A stretch of DNA of 64,000 nucleotides from Halomarina pelagica (GTDB lineage: Archaea; Halobacteriota; Halobacteria; Halobacteriales; Haloarculaceae): assembly GCF_024228315.1 (NCBI RefSeq), contig NZ_CP100454.1:3348001-3412000 (forward strand), in the 5' to 3' direction. A program made the position numbers and the translations under genes. Position 1 is the stretch's first letter. Each line of letters opens with the position of its first letter. The notes beneath the pieces were generated by a model. That model did no database searches. It was not told the DNA's origin and saw nothing but the letters and a program-made list of their open reading frames with translations. Shown here one piece after another: positions 32,207-40,735 of this stretch.

Positions 32207-34894
32207 ATGGTTTCGCACAACAGGGACGCGGAGCGGGACGTACAGGAACTGACGGCGCTGCTCGACGAGGTGATCAGGACGCAGGAGCCGCCCGAGGCGT
32301 TCGAGACGGTCGTCGCGGCTCGCGAGGCGGCGCTCGACTATCGTCACGATCGGACCGAGACGCGGGAGGAGCTGCGAGAACTCCTCCGGGAGGCCGACCC
32401 GGCGACGGGTAACGCCGTCGCGCGGGCGTTCACCACCTACTTCGAACTCGTGAACCTCGCGGAGGAGCGCCAGCGGGTCCGCGCCATCCACGACGCGGAC
32501 GACGCGGGGACGCTCGACGACGACCTCGACGCCGCCGCCGCCGAGCTGGCCGAGACGCCCGAGCGCGTCCCGGAGATCCTGGAGGACGTGTGCATCGAAC
32601 CGACGTTCACGGCGCACCCGACGGAGGCGCGCCGCAAGACGGTGAAGGCGAAGCTCTGGGACGTGGCGCGCTACCTGGAGACGCTCGACGAGCGGAACCT
32701 CACGTCGGCCCAGCGCCAGCGCGTCCACCGCGCCCTCCACGCCGCGGTGACGAGCCTCTGGCAGACCGCGCAGGTGCGCGACCGGCGGCCCACGCCCGCA
32801 GACGAGGCGAGGAACGTGCTCTACTACCTCGAGAACGTCCTCCTCGACGTGGTGGGCGAGGTGTACGACGAGGCCGAGCGGGCGCTCTCGGAGGAACTGG
32901 AGGGCGTCGAGGTCCCCGAGCTGTTCGCCTTCCGCTCGTGGGCCGGCGGCGACAGCGACGGCAACCCCTACGTCACCCCCGAGACGACCGCGGAGGTGCT
33001 CGAACGCCAGCGCGAGGTCGCCGTGGAGCGCTACCGCGAGGAGCTGAAGGAACTATCGGGCGTGCTCAGCCAGGACGGGCGTCGCATCGGCGTCGGTCGC
33101 GACTTCGAGCGCTCGCTCGCGCTGGACAGCGAGCGCTTCCCCGGCATCACGGCGACGGCGGGCGAGCGCTACCCGAACGAACCGTACCGGCAGAAGCTCC
33201 GCCTGATGCGCGAGCGCCTCGACCGGGTGAACGACGTCAGACCGGGGGGCTACGAGTCCGCGGACGAACTCGTCGAGGACCTCCAGGTCCTGCGCGAGAG
33301 CCTGGCCGCCAACGGCGCGGACACGGTGGCGCAGGCGCACGTCGATCCGATCCTGCGGCAGGTCGAGACGTTCGGCCTCTACCTGGTGAGCCTCGACCTG
33401 CGCGACCACCGCGCGAGCCACACGGAGGCCGTGACGGAGGCGTTCGAGCGCGTCGGCGTCGCGTACGACCAGCTCGACGAGGACGAGCGGGTCGAGCTGC
33501 TGACCGACGCGATCGCGCAGGATCGCCCGATCGTCGACCTCTCCGATCGGGAGGAGTGCTCCGAGACGACGGCGCGCGTGTTCGAGCGCTTCGACTCGCT
33601 GGCCGACTGGCACGCCGAGTACGGTCCCGAGGCGGTCGACGCCTACTGCATCAGCATGACCGAGGAGCCGAGCCACGTCCTCGAGGTGCTCTTCCTGGCG
33701 GACCAGGCCGGGGTCGTCTCCCTGCCCGACTACTGCGCGATCGACGTCGTCCCGCTGCTCGAGACCGAGTCGGCGCTCTCCGGGGCGCGGGAGCTGATGG
33801 GGACGCTGTTCGAGAACGAGGCGTACGCGGCGGCGCTCGCCGCCCGCGGGGGCACCCAGGAGGTGATGCTCGGCTACTCCGACTCGAACAAGGAGAACGG
33901 CTTCCTGGCGGCGAACTGGGACCTCTACAAGAACCAGCGCCGCCTCGCCGACATCGCGGACGAGTTCGACGTCACCCTGCGGCTGTTCCACGGGCGCGGC
34001 GGCTCCATCTCCCGGGGCGGCGGCCCGATGAACGAGGCGCTGCTCGCGCTGCCCGCCGAGACGGTGACGGGGGGCGTCCGCTTCACCGAGCAGGGCGAGG
34101 CCATCGCCGAGAAGTACGGCAACCCGGACATCGCAGAGCGCGAACTGGAGCAGATGCTCAACGCGCAGCTCCGCGCGCGACAGCGCGCCCTCGAGCGCGG
34201 CGTCGAGTACGTCTCCGACGACTGGAGCGAGGCGATGGACGAGATGGCGACCGCCGCGCGCGCGGCGTACCGCGACCTCCTCGACACCGAGGGGTTCGTC
34301 CGGTACTTCGAGCACACGACGCCCATCACGGTCATCGAGCGGCTGAACCTCGGATCGCGGCCCGCCTCGCGCTCGGGCGGCGAGCGGACGGTCGAGGACC
34401 TCCGGGCGATCCCGTGGGTGTTCTCCTGGACGCAGTCGCGCTGCATCCTCCCCGGCTGGTACGGCCTCGCGACGGGGCTCGACGCCTACCTCGACGGCGG
34501 CGGGGACCTCGACGACCTCCGGGAGATGTACGCCGAGTGGCCGTTCTTCCGGACGATGCTCGACAACGCGTCGCTCGCGCTCGCCCGCACCGACATGAGC
34601 ATCGCCGCCGAGTACGCCCAGCTCGCCGACGAGGGCGACCGCGAGCGGTTCTTCCCCCTGTTCGAGGCGGAGTACGAGCGCGCGGTCGAACTCGTGCTCG
34701 CCGTCACCGAGCGCGAGGACGTGCTCAGCCGCGAGTGGCTCAGGGAGAGCCTCCGACAGCGCAACCCGCACGTCGACCCGCTCAACCTCCTGCAGGCGAC
34801 GCTCCTCGGTCGCTCCGACCGCACGCCCGCCGGGGAGCGCACGCTCCGCCTGACGGTGCAGGGCATCGCCGCCGGGATGAAGAACACCGGGTAG
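32207..34894 (+). CDS. ppc: Phosphoenolpyruvate carboxylase
   Basis: This 895-residue protein is the normal length for bacterial-type PEP carboxylase, which fixes bicarbonate to PEP to make oxaloacetate and refill the citrate cycle. Catalytic motifs are FTAHPTEARRKT near residue 135 (histidine), GYSDSNKENGFLAANWDLYK near 556 and FHGRGGSISRGGGP near 599; QRNPHVDPLNLLQ near 862 and the GMKNTG end are also canonical. ATG 32207 is preferred over GTG 32183. It lies between queE and queC, but has its own TATA box. Confidence 0.95.
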   Translation: MVSHNRDAERDVQELTALLDEVIRTQEPPEAFETVVAAREAALDYRHDRTETREELRELLREADPATGNAVARAFTTYFELVNLAEERQRVRAIHDADDAGTLDDDLDAAAAELAETPERVPEILEDVCIEPTFTAHPTEARRKTVKAKLWDVARYLETLDERNLTSAQRQRVHRALHAAVTSLWQTAQVRDRRPTPADEARNVLYYLENVLLDVVGEVYDEAERALSEELEGVEVPELFAFRSWAGGDSDGNPYVTPETTAEVLERQREVAVERYREELKELSGVLSQDGRRIGVGRDFERSLALDSERFPGITATAGERYPNEPYRQKLRLMRERLDRVNDVRPGGYESADELVEDLQVLRESLAANGADTVAQAHVDPILRQVETFGLYLVSLDLRDHRASHTEAVTEAFERVGVAYDQLDEDERVELLTDAIAQDRPIVDLSDREECSETTARVFERFDSLADWHAEYGPEAVDAYCISMTEEPSHVLEVLFLADQAGVVSLPDYCAIDVVPLLETESALSGARELMGTLFENEAYAAALAARGGTQEVMLGYSDSNKENGFLAANWDLYKNQRRLADIADEFDVTLRLFHGRGGSISRGGGPMNEALLALPAETVTGGVRFTEQGEAIAEKYGNPDIAERELEQMLNAQLRARQRALERGVEYVSDDWSEAMDEMATAARAAYRDLLDTEGFVRYFEHTTPITVIERLNLGSRPASRSGGERTVEDLRAIPWVFSWTQSRCILPGWYGLATGLDAYLDGGGDLDDLREMYAEWPFFRTMLDNASLALARTDMSIAAEYAQLADEGDRERFFPLFEAEYERAVELVLAVTEREDVLSREWLRESLRQRNPHVDPLNLLQATLLGRSDRTPAGERTLRLTVQGIAAGMKNTG

Positions 34895-34955
34895 ACGCGA
34901 CACGGACACCCGAAGGGATAAGCCCGGAACCGCCCGACGGACGGGCGAGAGCGAC

Positions 34956-35675
34956 ATGAGCGACAGCGAATCCAGCGCCGAATCCGACGCCCCACCCCGC
35001 GCCGTCGTCCTGGTCTCCGGGGGGATGGACAGCGCGACCGCCGTCTACGAGGCGACGGCGCGCGGCTACGAACCCCTGTTCCTGCACACCTCCTACGGCC
35101 AGCGGACCGAGACGAAGGAGTACGAGTGCGCCCGCAGACTCGCCGAGGAAGCCGACGCCGCGGACTTCATGCACGTCCGGACGGATCACCTCGTGCGCGT
35201 CGGCGGGTCGTCGCTCACCGACGAGTCGATGAGCGTCGCGGACGCCGACCCGGAGAGCGAGGAGATCCCGGCCACCTACGTCCCCTTCCGCAACGCGAAC
35301 CTGCTCGCGATGGCCGTCTCCTACGCCGAGGTGCGGGGTGCCGAGGCGGTCTTCGTCGGCGCGCACGCCGAGGACTTCTCCGGGTACCCCGACTGCCGGC
35401 CCGAGTTCTTCGAGGCGTTCCAGCGCGTCGTCGACGTCGGGACGCGGCCCGACACGCGCATCCGAATCGAGGCCCCGTTCGCCGAGTGGTCGAAGACCGA
35501 CATCGCGGAGCGCGGCCTCGAACTCGGCGTCCCCTTCGAACACACCTGGTCCTGCTACCGCGAGGAGGCCCCCGCCTGCGGCACCTGCGACTCCTGCGCC
35601 TTCCGCCTGGGGGCGTTCCGCGCGGCCGGCGCGCGCGACCCTATCGAGTACGCGGAGCGCCCCGAGCGGGAGTAA
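34956..35675 (+). CDS. queC: 7-cyano-7-deazaguanine synthase (QueC)
   Basis: The protein has 239 residues. VLVSGGMDSATAVYEA near residue 20 is the PP-loop; four cysteines near residues 199-215 (motif CYREEAPACGTCDSC) form the zinc site that QueC needs. It converts 7-carboxy-7-deazaguanine to preQ0 with ATP and ammonia. It completes the queD-queE-queC pathway, though the ppc gene stands between queE and queC. It starts 61 nt after the ppc stop. Confidence 0.92.
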   Translation: MSDSESSAESDAPPRAVVLVSGGMDSATAVYEATARGYEPLFLHTSYGQRTETKEYECARRLAEEADAADFMHVRTDHLVRVGGSSLTDESMSVADADPESEEIPATYVPFRNANLLAMAVSYAEVRGAEAVFVGAHAEDFSGYPDCRPEFFEAFQRVVDVGTRPDTRIRIEAPFAEWSKTDIAERGLELGVPFEHTWSCYREEAPACGTCDSCAFRLGAFRAAGARDPIEYAERPERE

Positions 35676-35760
35676 CCCTCCCACCGCCCGGGCGGTCCCC
35701 CTCCCGGCACGCGTCCCGGGGGCGGAAAGGTTCATACCCGGACGGGTGGTATGACACTCC

Positions 35761-35934
35761 ATGGCAGACACCAAACGCGGTCGCGAGCGCAAGGGCGCGG
35801 ACAAGGAGTTCCAGCTCATCGAGCGCGAGTACGACCGCGAGGTCGCCATCGTCGAATCGCCCGAAGCGGAACCCGAACCGGACCTCGAACCCGAAGCGGA
35901 ACCCGAGGAGATCGATCTCTTCGAATCCGAGTGA
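35761..35934 (+). CDS. Small conserved-type acidic protein, unknown
   Basis: The protein has 57 residues. The first half MADTKRGRERKGADKEFQ is basic and looks helical. The second half is a chain of E-P-E and D-L-E-P-E-A units (14 or so acidic residues). I know similar small haloarchaeal proteins beginning MADTK, without function. A promoter-like TTCATACC lies about 28 nt before the ATG. It is too short for most ORF lists. Confidence 0.6.
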   Translation: MADTKRGRERKGADKEFQLIEREYDREVAIVESPEAEPEPDLEPEAEPEEIDLFESE

Positions 35935-36099
35935 CGGGCCCTCCCTCTCGTCTTCGCGACGTAGAGCGACCGCGTTCGAGAGAATCGCCGACGGTCGATA
36001 CGTCGTCCGTGGGGCGACGCCTCTCGGCTCGTCGGGGTCGTCGACGCTGCGTCGAGGGGATCGAAAAAACGTCGTCAGGCTACGGTTAGATCGCGAGTT

Positions 36100-36462
36100 T
36101 CAGCCCTGGACCGCGACCTGGGTCTGGCTGGACGACTGCGACTGCTCGACGTCGTTGTCCTCACCGAACTGGAGCGCGGCCTGGTACTGCTCGCTGTTCT
36201 GGTACTGGTTGATCTCGTTGTCCTCGCCGTCCTGCTCCGCGTACTGGAACTGGTAGTTGTCCTGATCCTGGTCGGCGTAGTTGTCCTCGCCGAACTGGAG
36301 TGCAGCCTGATACTGCTCGTTGTTCTGCCACTGGTTGATCTCGTTGTCTTCCGCACCGTCCTTTTCGTAGTCGCCGTTCGCCGAGACGGCGCCCACACCG
36401 CCGAGCGCGATCAGGGCGACTACGGCGAGGATGACGAGCCGTCGAGAGTTGTTTCCGAACAT
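36100..36462 (-). CDS. Secreted acidic protein with curlin-like repeats
   Basis: The protein has 120 residues. Residues 1-29 form a signal peptide: NNSRRLVILAVVALIALGGV, with twin arginines, cut probably near VSANG. The mature part is rich in E, D, N and Q. It holds two nearly identical units, NEINQWQNNEQYQAALQFG and NEINQYQNSEQYQAALQFG, each followed by EDN. The end reads SQSSSQTQVAVQG. The pattern Q-x-A-x-x-Q-x-G-x-x-N resembles the curlin repeats of CsgA/CsgB amyloid fibres. No chaperone or CsgG-like gene is adjacent. The paralogue at 37315-37803 shares signal peptide, promoter and C-terminus. Confidence 0.72.
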   Translation of the reverse strand: MFGNNSRRLVILAVVALIALGGVGAVSANGDYEKDGAEDNEINQWQNNEQYQAALQFGEDNYADQDQDNYQFQYAEQDGEDNEINQYQNSEQYQAALQFGEDNDVEQSQSSSQTQVAVQG

Positions 36463-36516
36463 GGTTATTCTTCTCTGCCGACGCCCTGCTGACGCCGACG
36501 TCAAGGTGGTTGCCCG

Positions 36517-36532
36517 GTTCCGTATTTGTTAT
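36517..36532 (-). promoter_or_regulatory. Shared promoter element upstream of acidic curlin-like gene
   Basis: The 16-base box ATAACAAATACGGAAC on the minus strand ends 55 nt before the ATG. It is identical to the box at 37865-37880 before the lysine-rich paralogue. It covers a TATA-like part (AACAAATA), so the two genes are probably co-regulated. Confidence 0.6.
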
Positions 36533-37002
36533 ACACATCGACATGTTATCCGGTGCACAAAAAGCCACGACGAGCGTAGGGTCTCGGTACAGCGGACGAC
36601 GAGCGGCGTGACACCGGAGTGAACGATTCCGATACCGAGACCGCCACGGATCACGTATCACTATCGCTACCTATCTACGTCGGCGTTGTACGCCTGTTCT
36701 GGACTGTTTATGTGGGACTCACAGGTGTTGGGTACGATTAAACCGTTACGTGACACCGGGATTGCACCACATCCGACAGGAACGCCCACCGTACTCTCGT
36801 CGCGGCGTCTCAGTCACAGCCGACTGACTCCGGACGCGTTCGCCGGATTCGTCCGAGATTGAACGGGGAGTCGATCCCCCGGTTACTCGCACTAATGTCA
36901 GCACACTATCAACGACGCGCCGCCTCTCGCCTCTCCCCTGGACGCCGGTCGAAGACCTCCCACGGCCTCGGTCGATCATCATTTTTTGAGGCCAAAACAG
37001 TC
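36533..37002. other. Gap between the curlin-like gene and small ORF
   Basis: No protein with convincing codon use is seen. There is a stretch of AT-rich sequence (36530-36560 and 36690-36740). Confidence 0.35.
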
Positions 37003-37167
37003 ATGGGTGAATCTGACGTACTACCGCTAATGACGCGAACAGTACGATCGGCCACCTCCCCTCGGATGCCGGACTTCGGCGAGATGCGCCGGGCGATCCG
37101 AGCGCTCTCGGACGTGAGCGATGTCCAGCGGGCGCTCGACGCCGTCTCCCCGATGTACGACGAGTGA
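37003..37167 (+). CDS. Possible small protein, unknown
   Basis: The 54-residue ORF starts MGESDVLPLMTRTVRS and ends with a helix-like RRAIRALSDVSDVQRALDAV and SPMYDE. Codon third positions are GC-rich, as in real genes here, and an AT-rich ATTTTTTGAGG lies 20 nt upstream. There is no family to compare. It could equally be spurious. Confidence 0.35.
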   Translation: MGESDVLPLMTRTVRSATSPRMPDFGEMRRAIRALSDVSDVQRALDAVSPMYDE

Positions 37168-37314
37168 GTCGACCGACTCGATCCCCGTGACGTCGAAACG
37201 ACCCTCTGATCCCCTCGCTCCTCCACGGCTTACTGGGGACTAGCGCTAGCGACGGCCGTACCGCCCGCCGGCAGTGTCGGAAAAAGATCTACGTCGCTGG
37301 ACGATGCGAAGCCG

Positions 37315-37803
37315 TCAGCCCTGGACCGCGACCTGGGTCTGGCTGGACGACTGCGACTGCTGGACGTTGTTGCCGCTACCGCCCTGAACCGCGAACTGCT
37401 TCTGGACGTTCTTCTGGCGCTGATCGATCTTGTTGTCGTGGCCGCCCTGGAGCGCGACCTGCGTCTGCTTGTTCTCCTGGCGCTGATCGATCTTGTTGTG
37501 CTTGCCGAACTGGGCGGCGAACTGCTTCTGGACGTTCTTCTGGCGTTGCTTGATCTTGTTCTTGACGTGCTTCTTCGGGGGCTTCTTCTTCGCGTGCTTC
37601 TTGTGCGGCTTCTTCTTGTGATCCTTCTTGGGGGCCTTCTTCTTCTTATCTTTCTTGTGGTCTTTCTTGTAGTCCTTCTTGTGGTCCTTCTTGTGGTCCT
37701 TCGCGTAGTCGCCACCGTGCGCCGCGGCCATGCCCGCGCTCGAGAACGCGAACATGACGACGACGGCGAGAATGACGAGTCGCCGGGAGTTTTTGCCGAA
37801 CAT
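37315..37803 (-). CDS. Secreted lysine-rich protein with curlin-like repeats
   Basis: The protein has 162 residues. The signal peptide is KNSRRLVILAVVVMFAFSSA with cleavage near MAAAHG. Residues 33-85 are a lysine/histidine/aspartate run of KDHKKD and KKPHKKHAK units. Residues 86-162 hold repeats NKIDQRQENKQTQVALQGG and NKIDQRQKNVQKQFAVQGG with the curlin-like pattern. The end SQSSSQTQVAVQG equals that of the acidic paralogue, and the 47 coding bases of that end are the same in both genes. A chain this basic is striking in a halophile, whose proteins are usually acidic. Its charge would favour binding to acidic partners such as the paralogue or DNA (inference). Confidence 0.72.
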   Translation of the reverse strand: MFGKNSRRLVILAVVVMFAFSSAGMAAAHGGDYAKDHKKDHKKDYKKDHKKDKKKKAPKKDHKKKPHKKHAKKKPPKKHVKNKIKQRQKNVQKQFAAQFGKHNKIDQRQENKQTQVALQGGHDNKIDQRQKNVQKQFAVQGGSGNNVQQSQSSSQTQVAVQG

Positions 37804-37864
37804 GGTTAGTTTGTCTCTGTTGTCGTCGACGTCTCCGAGACACCGACGTAGATGGCGTCGCCGC

Positions 37865-37880
37865 GTTCCGTATTTGTTAT
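37865..37880 (-). promoter_or_regulatory. Shared promoter element upstream of lysine-rich curlin-like gene
   Basis: It is the identical 16-base box ATAACAAATACGGAAC found before the acidic paralogue, here ending 62 nt before the ATG. Confidence 0.6.
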
Positions 37881-38387
37881 TCGTCGCCTCACGGATACTA
37901 TAATTTGACTGTCATTGGCGGGGTACGCTCGCGTCCTGGAATACCATCGGAGAGGTGTGATCTGATTGAACTCCCATCTCTCCCGGACACTCCCGAACGA
38001 TCGATCAGCGTGCGTGACTGTGCCGGATCCACGGTTGCGTGTCGGTTGCAGGTCGGTCGACCCCGATAACCGAGCGTTGGAGTGAATTAAATCGGAACCC
38101 GAAGCACGTACTGACAACCGACCAATATTATGGCCCCGGGTTCTTCTCTGAAGTACCTCATTCCGCCTCTAGTGACCCAGTATCCGTCCACCAGGATACG
38201 AATAGGACTAAAAGGGATTTGAAACGTCGGCGCGGCGTGTAAGCGCTGACTACGAGGCGTCCGTCTCGGAGCGTCGTTCTTCGTCCGTAGGAAGTCGGGA
38301 ACGACTAATCGCACGATCCAAAATTCATTACTGAAGAACGTAACAGCGTTTATCCAATCATTCAGGCGTCAGAGATGGGGCGACGGG
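37881..38387. other. Gap before the AsnC-TRASH regulator
   Basis: This roughly 500-base stretch has lower GC than its surroundings. ORFs in it have no recognisable product and lack the GC-rich third position of neighbours. I see no repeat or RNA. Confidence 0.4.
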
Positions 38388-38978
38388 CTAGACTCCCTCG
38401 CTGAGCGTCTCGTAGCGCGTCTCGAATCGCTCGGCGCAGGACGAACAGCAGAAGTGGTACGATTGCTCGTCGAAGGTCTCCGAGACGCCCTCGCTGGTGA
38501 CCGTGTTGCCGCACTCCGCACACGACGGGGCGAACTCCGCCGCGCCGATGCCGGGCGACCACGACTGCCCGGTGAGCAGGCGCACGTCGAGGTCCTCCAC
38601 GACGTCGAACGACACGGTGTCCTCGAGGAACGACCGCGCGTCGCCGTCGGGGATGCGGACGGTGAAGACGAGTCGCCCCTCCGCGGTGGTGAAGACGTGC
38701 TCGACGGACTCCGAGGCGGAGAGGGACGCGCGCGTCGACTCGACGGCGTTCTGTGCCACCTCGAGGTCGACGAGGACGGCCACGCCGTCCCGGAGTCGGG
38801 AGCGATCGAGATCGGCGGTGATGCGCCTGATGATCCCGAGGTCGCGGAGGCGCTGGATCCGGTCGGAGACGGCGGGGGGAGAGAGGTCGACCTCCTCGGC
38901 GATGTCGCTGTACGGTCGCCGCCCGTCCTCGACCAGCAGACGAAGTATCGTCCGATCGGTGTCGTCGAGATCCGACAT
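38388..38978 (-). CDS. AsnC-family regulator with C-terminal TRASH metal domain
   Basis: The protein has 196 residues. The AsnC HTH spans 1-55 (LDDTDRTILRLLVEDGRRPY; SDIAEEVDLSPPAVSDRIQ). A ligand-like domain follows, and then a TRASH domain near 150-185 (CAECGNTV, FDEQSYHFCCSSCAERFE) whose cysteines bind metal. Such AsnC-TRASH proteins respond to copper or other metals in archaea. No P-type ATPase is nearby. ATG 38978 gives the standard N-terminus MSDLDDTDR. Confidence 0.85.
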   Translation of the reverse strand: MSDLDDTDRTILRLLVEDGRRPYSDIAEEVDLSPPAVSDRIQRLRDLGIIRRITADLDRSRLRDGVAVLVDLEVAQNAVESTRASLSASESVEHVFTTAEGRLVFTVRIPDGDARSFLEDTVSFDVVEDLDVRLLTGQSWSPGIGAAEFAPSCAECGNTVTSEGVSETFDEQSYHFCCSSCAERFETRYETLSEGV

Positions 38979-39077
38979 GGACGTCGGAACGCGCCTTTGA
39001 TTGAAAGTATTTCCGGCGACGTGAGCTTGGAAACGAATATCTCGTGGGCCGTCCGTCGGCCGGGACGGACGCCCGAC

Positions 39078-39656
39078 TCACTCCTCGCTGGAGAGCGTCC
39101 GACCGAGTTCGTAGAACTCCTCGTTCGGGCGCATGTCGGCCATCGTCGCGAGCCGGTTCGAGAGGTTGTAGTAGGCCGTCACGCTACCGACGTCCCAGAT
39201 CGCCTCGTCGGAGAAGCCGTGCTCGCGCAGGCGGTCGAGGTCGGCCTCCTCCACCTCGCCCGGCGATTCGGTGAGCTTCACGGCGAAGTCGAGCATGGCG
39301 CGGTGGCGCGGCGAGAGGTCGGCCGAGCGGTGGTTCGTCGCGAGCTGATCGGCTAGTTTCGGGTCCTTCGCGTAGATGCGCACGAGCGCGCCGTGGGCGA
39401 CGACGCAGTAGAGGCAGTCGTTGACGCCGCTCACCGTCACGACGATCATCTCTATCTCGTCGCGGTCGAGGGCGGTGTCCTCCACGAGCGCGTCGTGGTA
39501 GGCGAAGAAGGCCCGGAAGTGACTCGGCTTGTACGCGAACGCGCTGAAGACGTTCGGGGTGAACCCGGCGCGCTCGGTCTCCTCCTCGATGCGCTCTCTG
39601 AGGTCTTCGGGCAACTCCTCGCGGTCGGGGACGGGGAAGTTTCGCATCGGCTCCAT
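39078..39656 (-). CDS. AhpD/carboxymuconolactone decarboxylase-like peroxidase-related protein
   Basis: The protein has 192 residues. VSGVNDCLYCVVAHGALVRI near residue 76 is the CxxC-x3-H site of AhpD-type peroxidases. PNVFSAFAYKPSHFRAFFAYH and ALDRDEIEMIVVTVSG are the surrounding conserved helices of the peroxidase-related (uncharacterised) group. It may reduce peroxides with a thiol donor. ATG 39656 gives MEPMRNFPVPDREEL. It is separated by 24 nt from a small membrane protein gene on the same strand. Confidence 0.83.
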   Translation of the reverse strand: MEPMRNFPVPDREELPEDLRERIEEETERAGFTPNVFSAFAYKPSHFRAFFAYHDALVEDTALDRDEIEMIVVTVSGVNDCLYCVVAHGALVRIYAKDPKLADQLATNHRSADLSPRHRAMLDFAVKLTESPGEVEEADLDRLREHGFSDEAIWDVGSVTAYYNLSNRLATMADMRPNEEFYELGRTLSSEE

Positions 39657-39680
39657 GGCGTGCGAACACGGAACGGACGC

Positions 39681-39809
39681 TCAAAGTCGTTGCGCGTACC
39701 GGGTGAGCAGGAAGAGGAGTCCGTAGCCGATCAGCCCGGCGACGAAGACGGCGACGGGGACGAGAAACGGGCCGAACGTGTCGATCAATCGACCGAGCGC
39801 CGAGAGCAT
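39681..39809 (-). CDS. Very small single-pass membrane protein
   Basis: The protein has 42 residues, with one hydrophobic helix (FLVPVAVFVAGLIGYGLLFL). It starts MLSALGRLIDTFGP and ends TRYAQRL. It is upstream of the AhpD-like gene on the same strand with a 24-nt gap and may be co-transcribed. No family is recognised. Confidence 0.5.
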   Translation of the reverse strand: MLSALGRLIDTFGPFLVPVAVFVAGLIGYGLLFLLTRYAQRL

Positions 39810-39875
39810 ACCCGAGGTACGGGCGGCGGTGCAAAGAACCAGTACGTTCATGCGCCCGCGACCGACAGCCGGGAC

Positions 39876-40355
39876 ATGCACAGGGCAGGGCACCTGGGGT
39901 TCTCGCTGCTCGCGTACGCGCCGGTCGGGGCGGCGCTGGCGGCGGACGATCCCGCGCTGGCCGTCGCCTGCGGGGTCGGCGTCGTCTCGCTCGCCAGCCT
40001 CCCCGACGTCGACCTCCGCCTCCCGCTCGTCGGTCACCGGGGGGTGACCCACACGCTCGCGTTCGCGCTCCTCGTCGGCCTCCTCCTCGGCGCGGGCGGG
40101 GCCGCGCTCGGCGACGCGCTCGGGATCGCGACGCCGGATCTCGGGTTCGTCGGCGCGTTCGTCGGGCTCTTCGGCGTGTGCGCGCACCTCGCCGCGGACA
40201 CGCTGACGCCGATGGGCGTCCCGTGGCTGTGGCCCCTCTCGGGTCGCCGGTACACGCTCGGGATCGTTCGGGCGGACCACGCGCTCGCGAACTACGGGTT
40301 GCTGGCGCTCGGCGTACTCGCCGCGGCGGCGGCGCTGGCGGTCGTCGCGCAGTGA
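39876..40355 (+). CDS. Membrane-bound metal-dependent hydrolase (YdjM/DUF457 family)
   Basis: This 159-residue protein has about four membrane segments. HRGVTHTLAFALLVG near residue 53 and CAHLAADTLTPMGVPWLWPL near 110 carry the histidines/aspartates that mark the YdjM family. LGFSLLAYAPVGAALAA and VACGVGVVSLASLPDVDLR begin the protein. The biochemical role of the family is unclear. GC-rich codons and ATG at 39876 fit. It lies divergent from the small membrane gene. Confidence 0.82.
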   Translation: MHRAGHLGFSLLAYAPVGAALAADDPALAVACGVGVVSLASLPDVDLRLPLVGHRGVTHTLAFALLVGLLLGAGGAALGDALGIATPDLGFVGAFVGLFGVCAHLAADTLTPMGVPWLWPLSGRRYTLGIVRADHALANYGLLALGVLAAAAALAVVAQ

Positions 40356-40395
40356 CGAGAGAACGGCCGACGTTCCCCCTCGGCCGTCCGTCCGC

Positions 40396-40647
40396 TCAGA
40401 TCTCGTTCTGTTCTTCGAGCCGCGCGAGGACGTCGTCGACGAACGAGTCGACGTTCTCGTAGGGGAAGTCCCCGCCGCCGAGTTTCGTGTTCAGCTCCAT
40501 GGCGGTCATGGAGAAGTCACCGGACTCGAACTTCGTGGACGGTCCGTTCGGAAGGGCGGGGACGAGATCCATCGGACTGTTGATCGGGTAGTCCGCGCCC
40601 CCGAAGGCGTCGATCATCTGCTCGCGGAGTTCGGCTTTGTCTGCCAT
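40396..40647 (-). CDS. MTH865-like small protein
   Basis: This 83-residue protein resembles the MTH865 fold: MADKAELREQMIDAFGGADY, then PINSPMDLVPALPNGPSTKF, KLGGGDFPYENVDSFVDDVL. The function is unknown in all species. It ends with EEQNEI. It stands between the YdjM-like gene (convergent) and a short ORF on the same strand. Confidence 0.78.
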   Translation of the reverse strand: MADKAELREQMIDAFGGADYPINSPMDLVPALPNGPSTKFESGDFSMTAMELNTKLGGGDFPYENVDSFVDDVLARLEEQNEI

Positions 40648-40735
40648 GTGACGCCTCGACGTTCGTAGACGAACACAAAAAATCGTATGGAACCCTCCGT
40701 CGGCCGTCTAGAGTTTATCGGGAGCGGACGCTCGT

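Noticed and set aside
38087-38314. 75-residue minus-strand ORF in the gap before the AsnC-TRASH gene
   Set aside because: Codon use is unlike the genes here and no family or promoter was seen.
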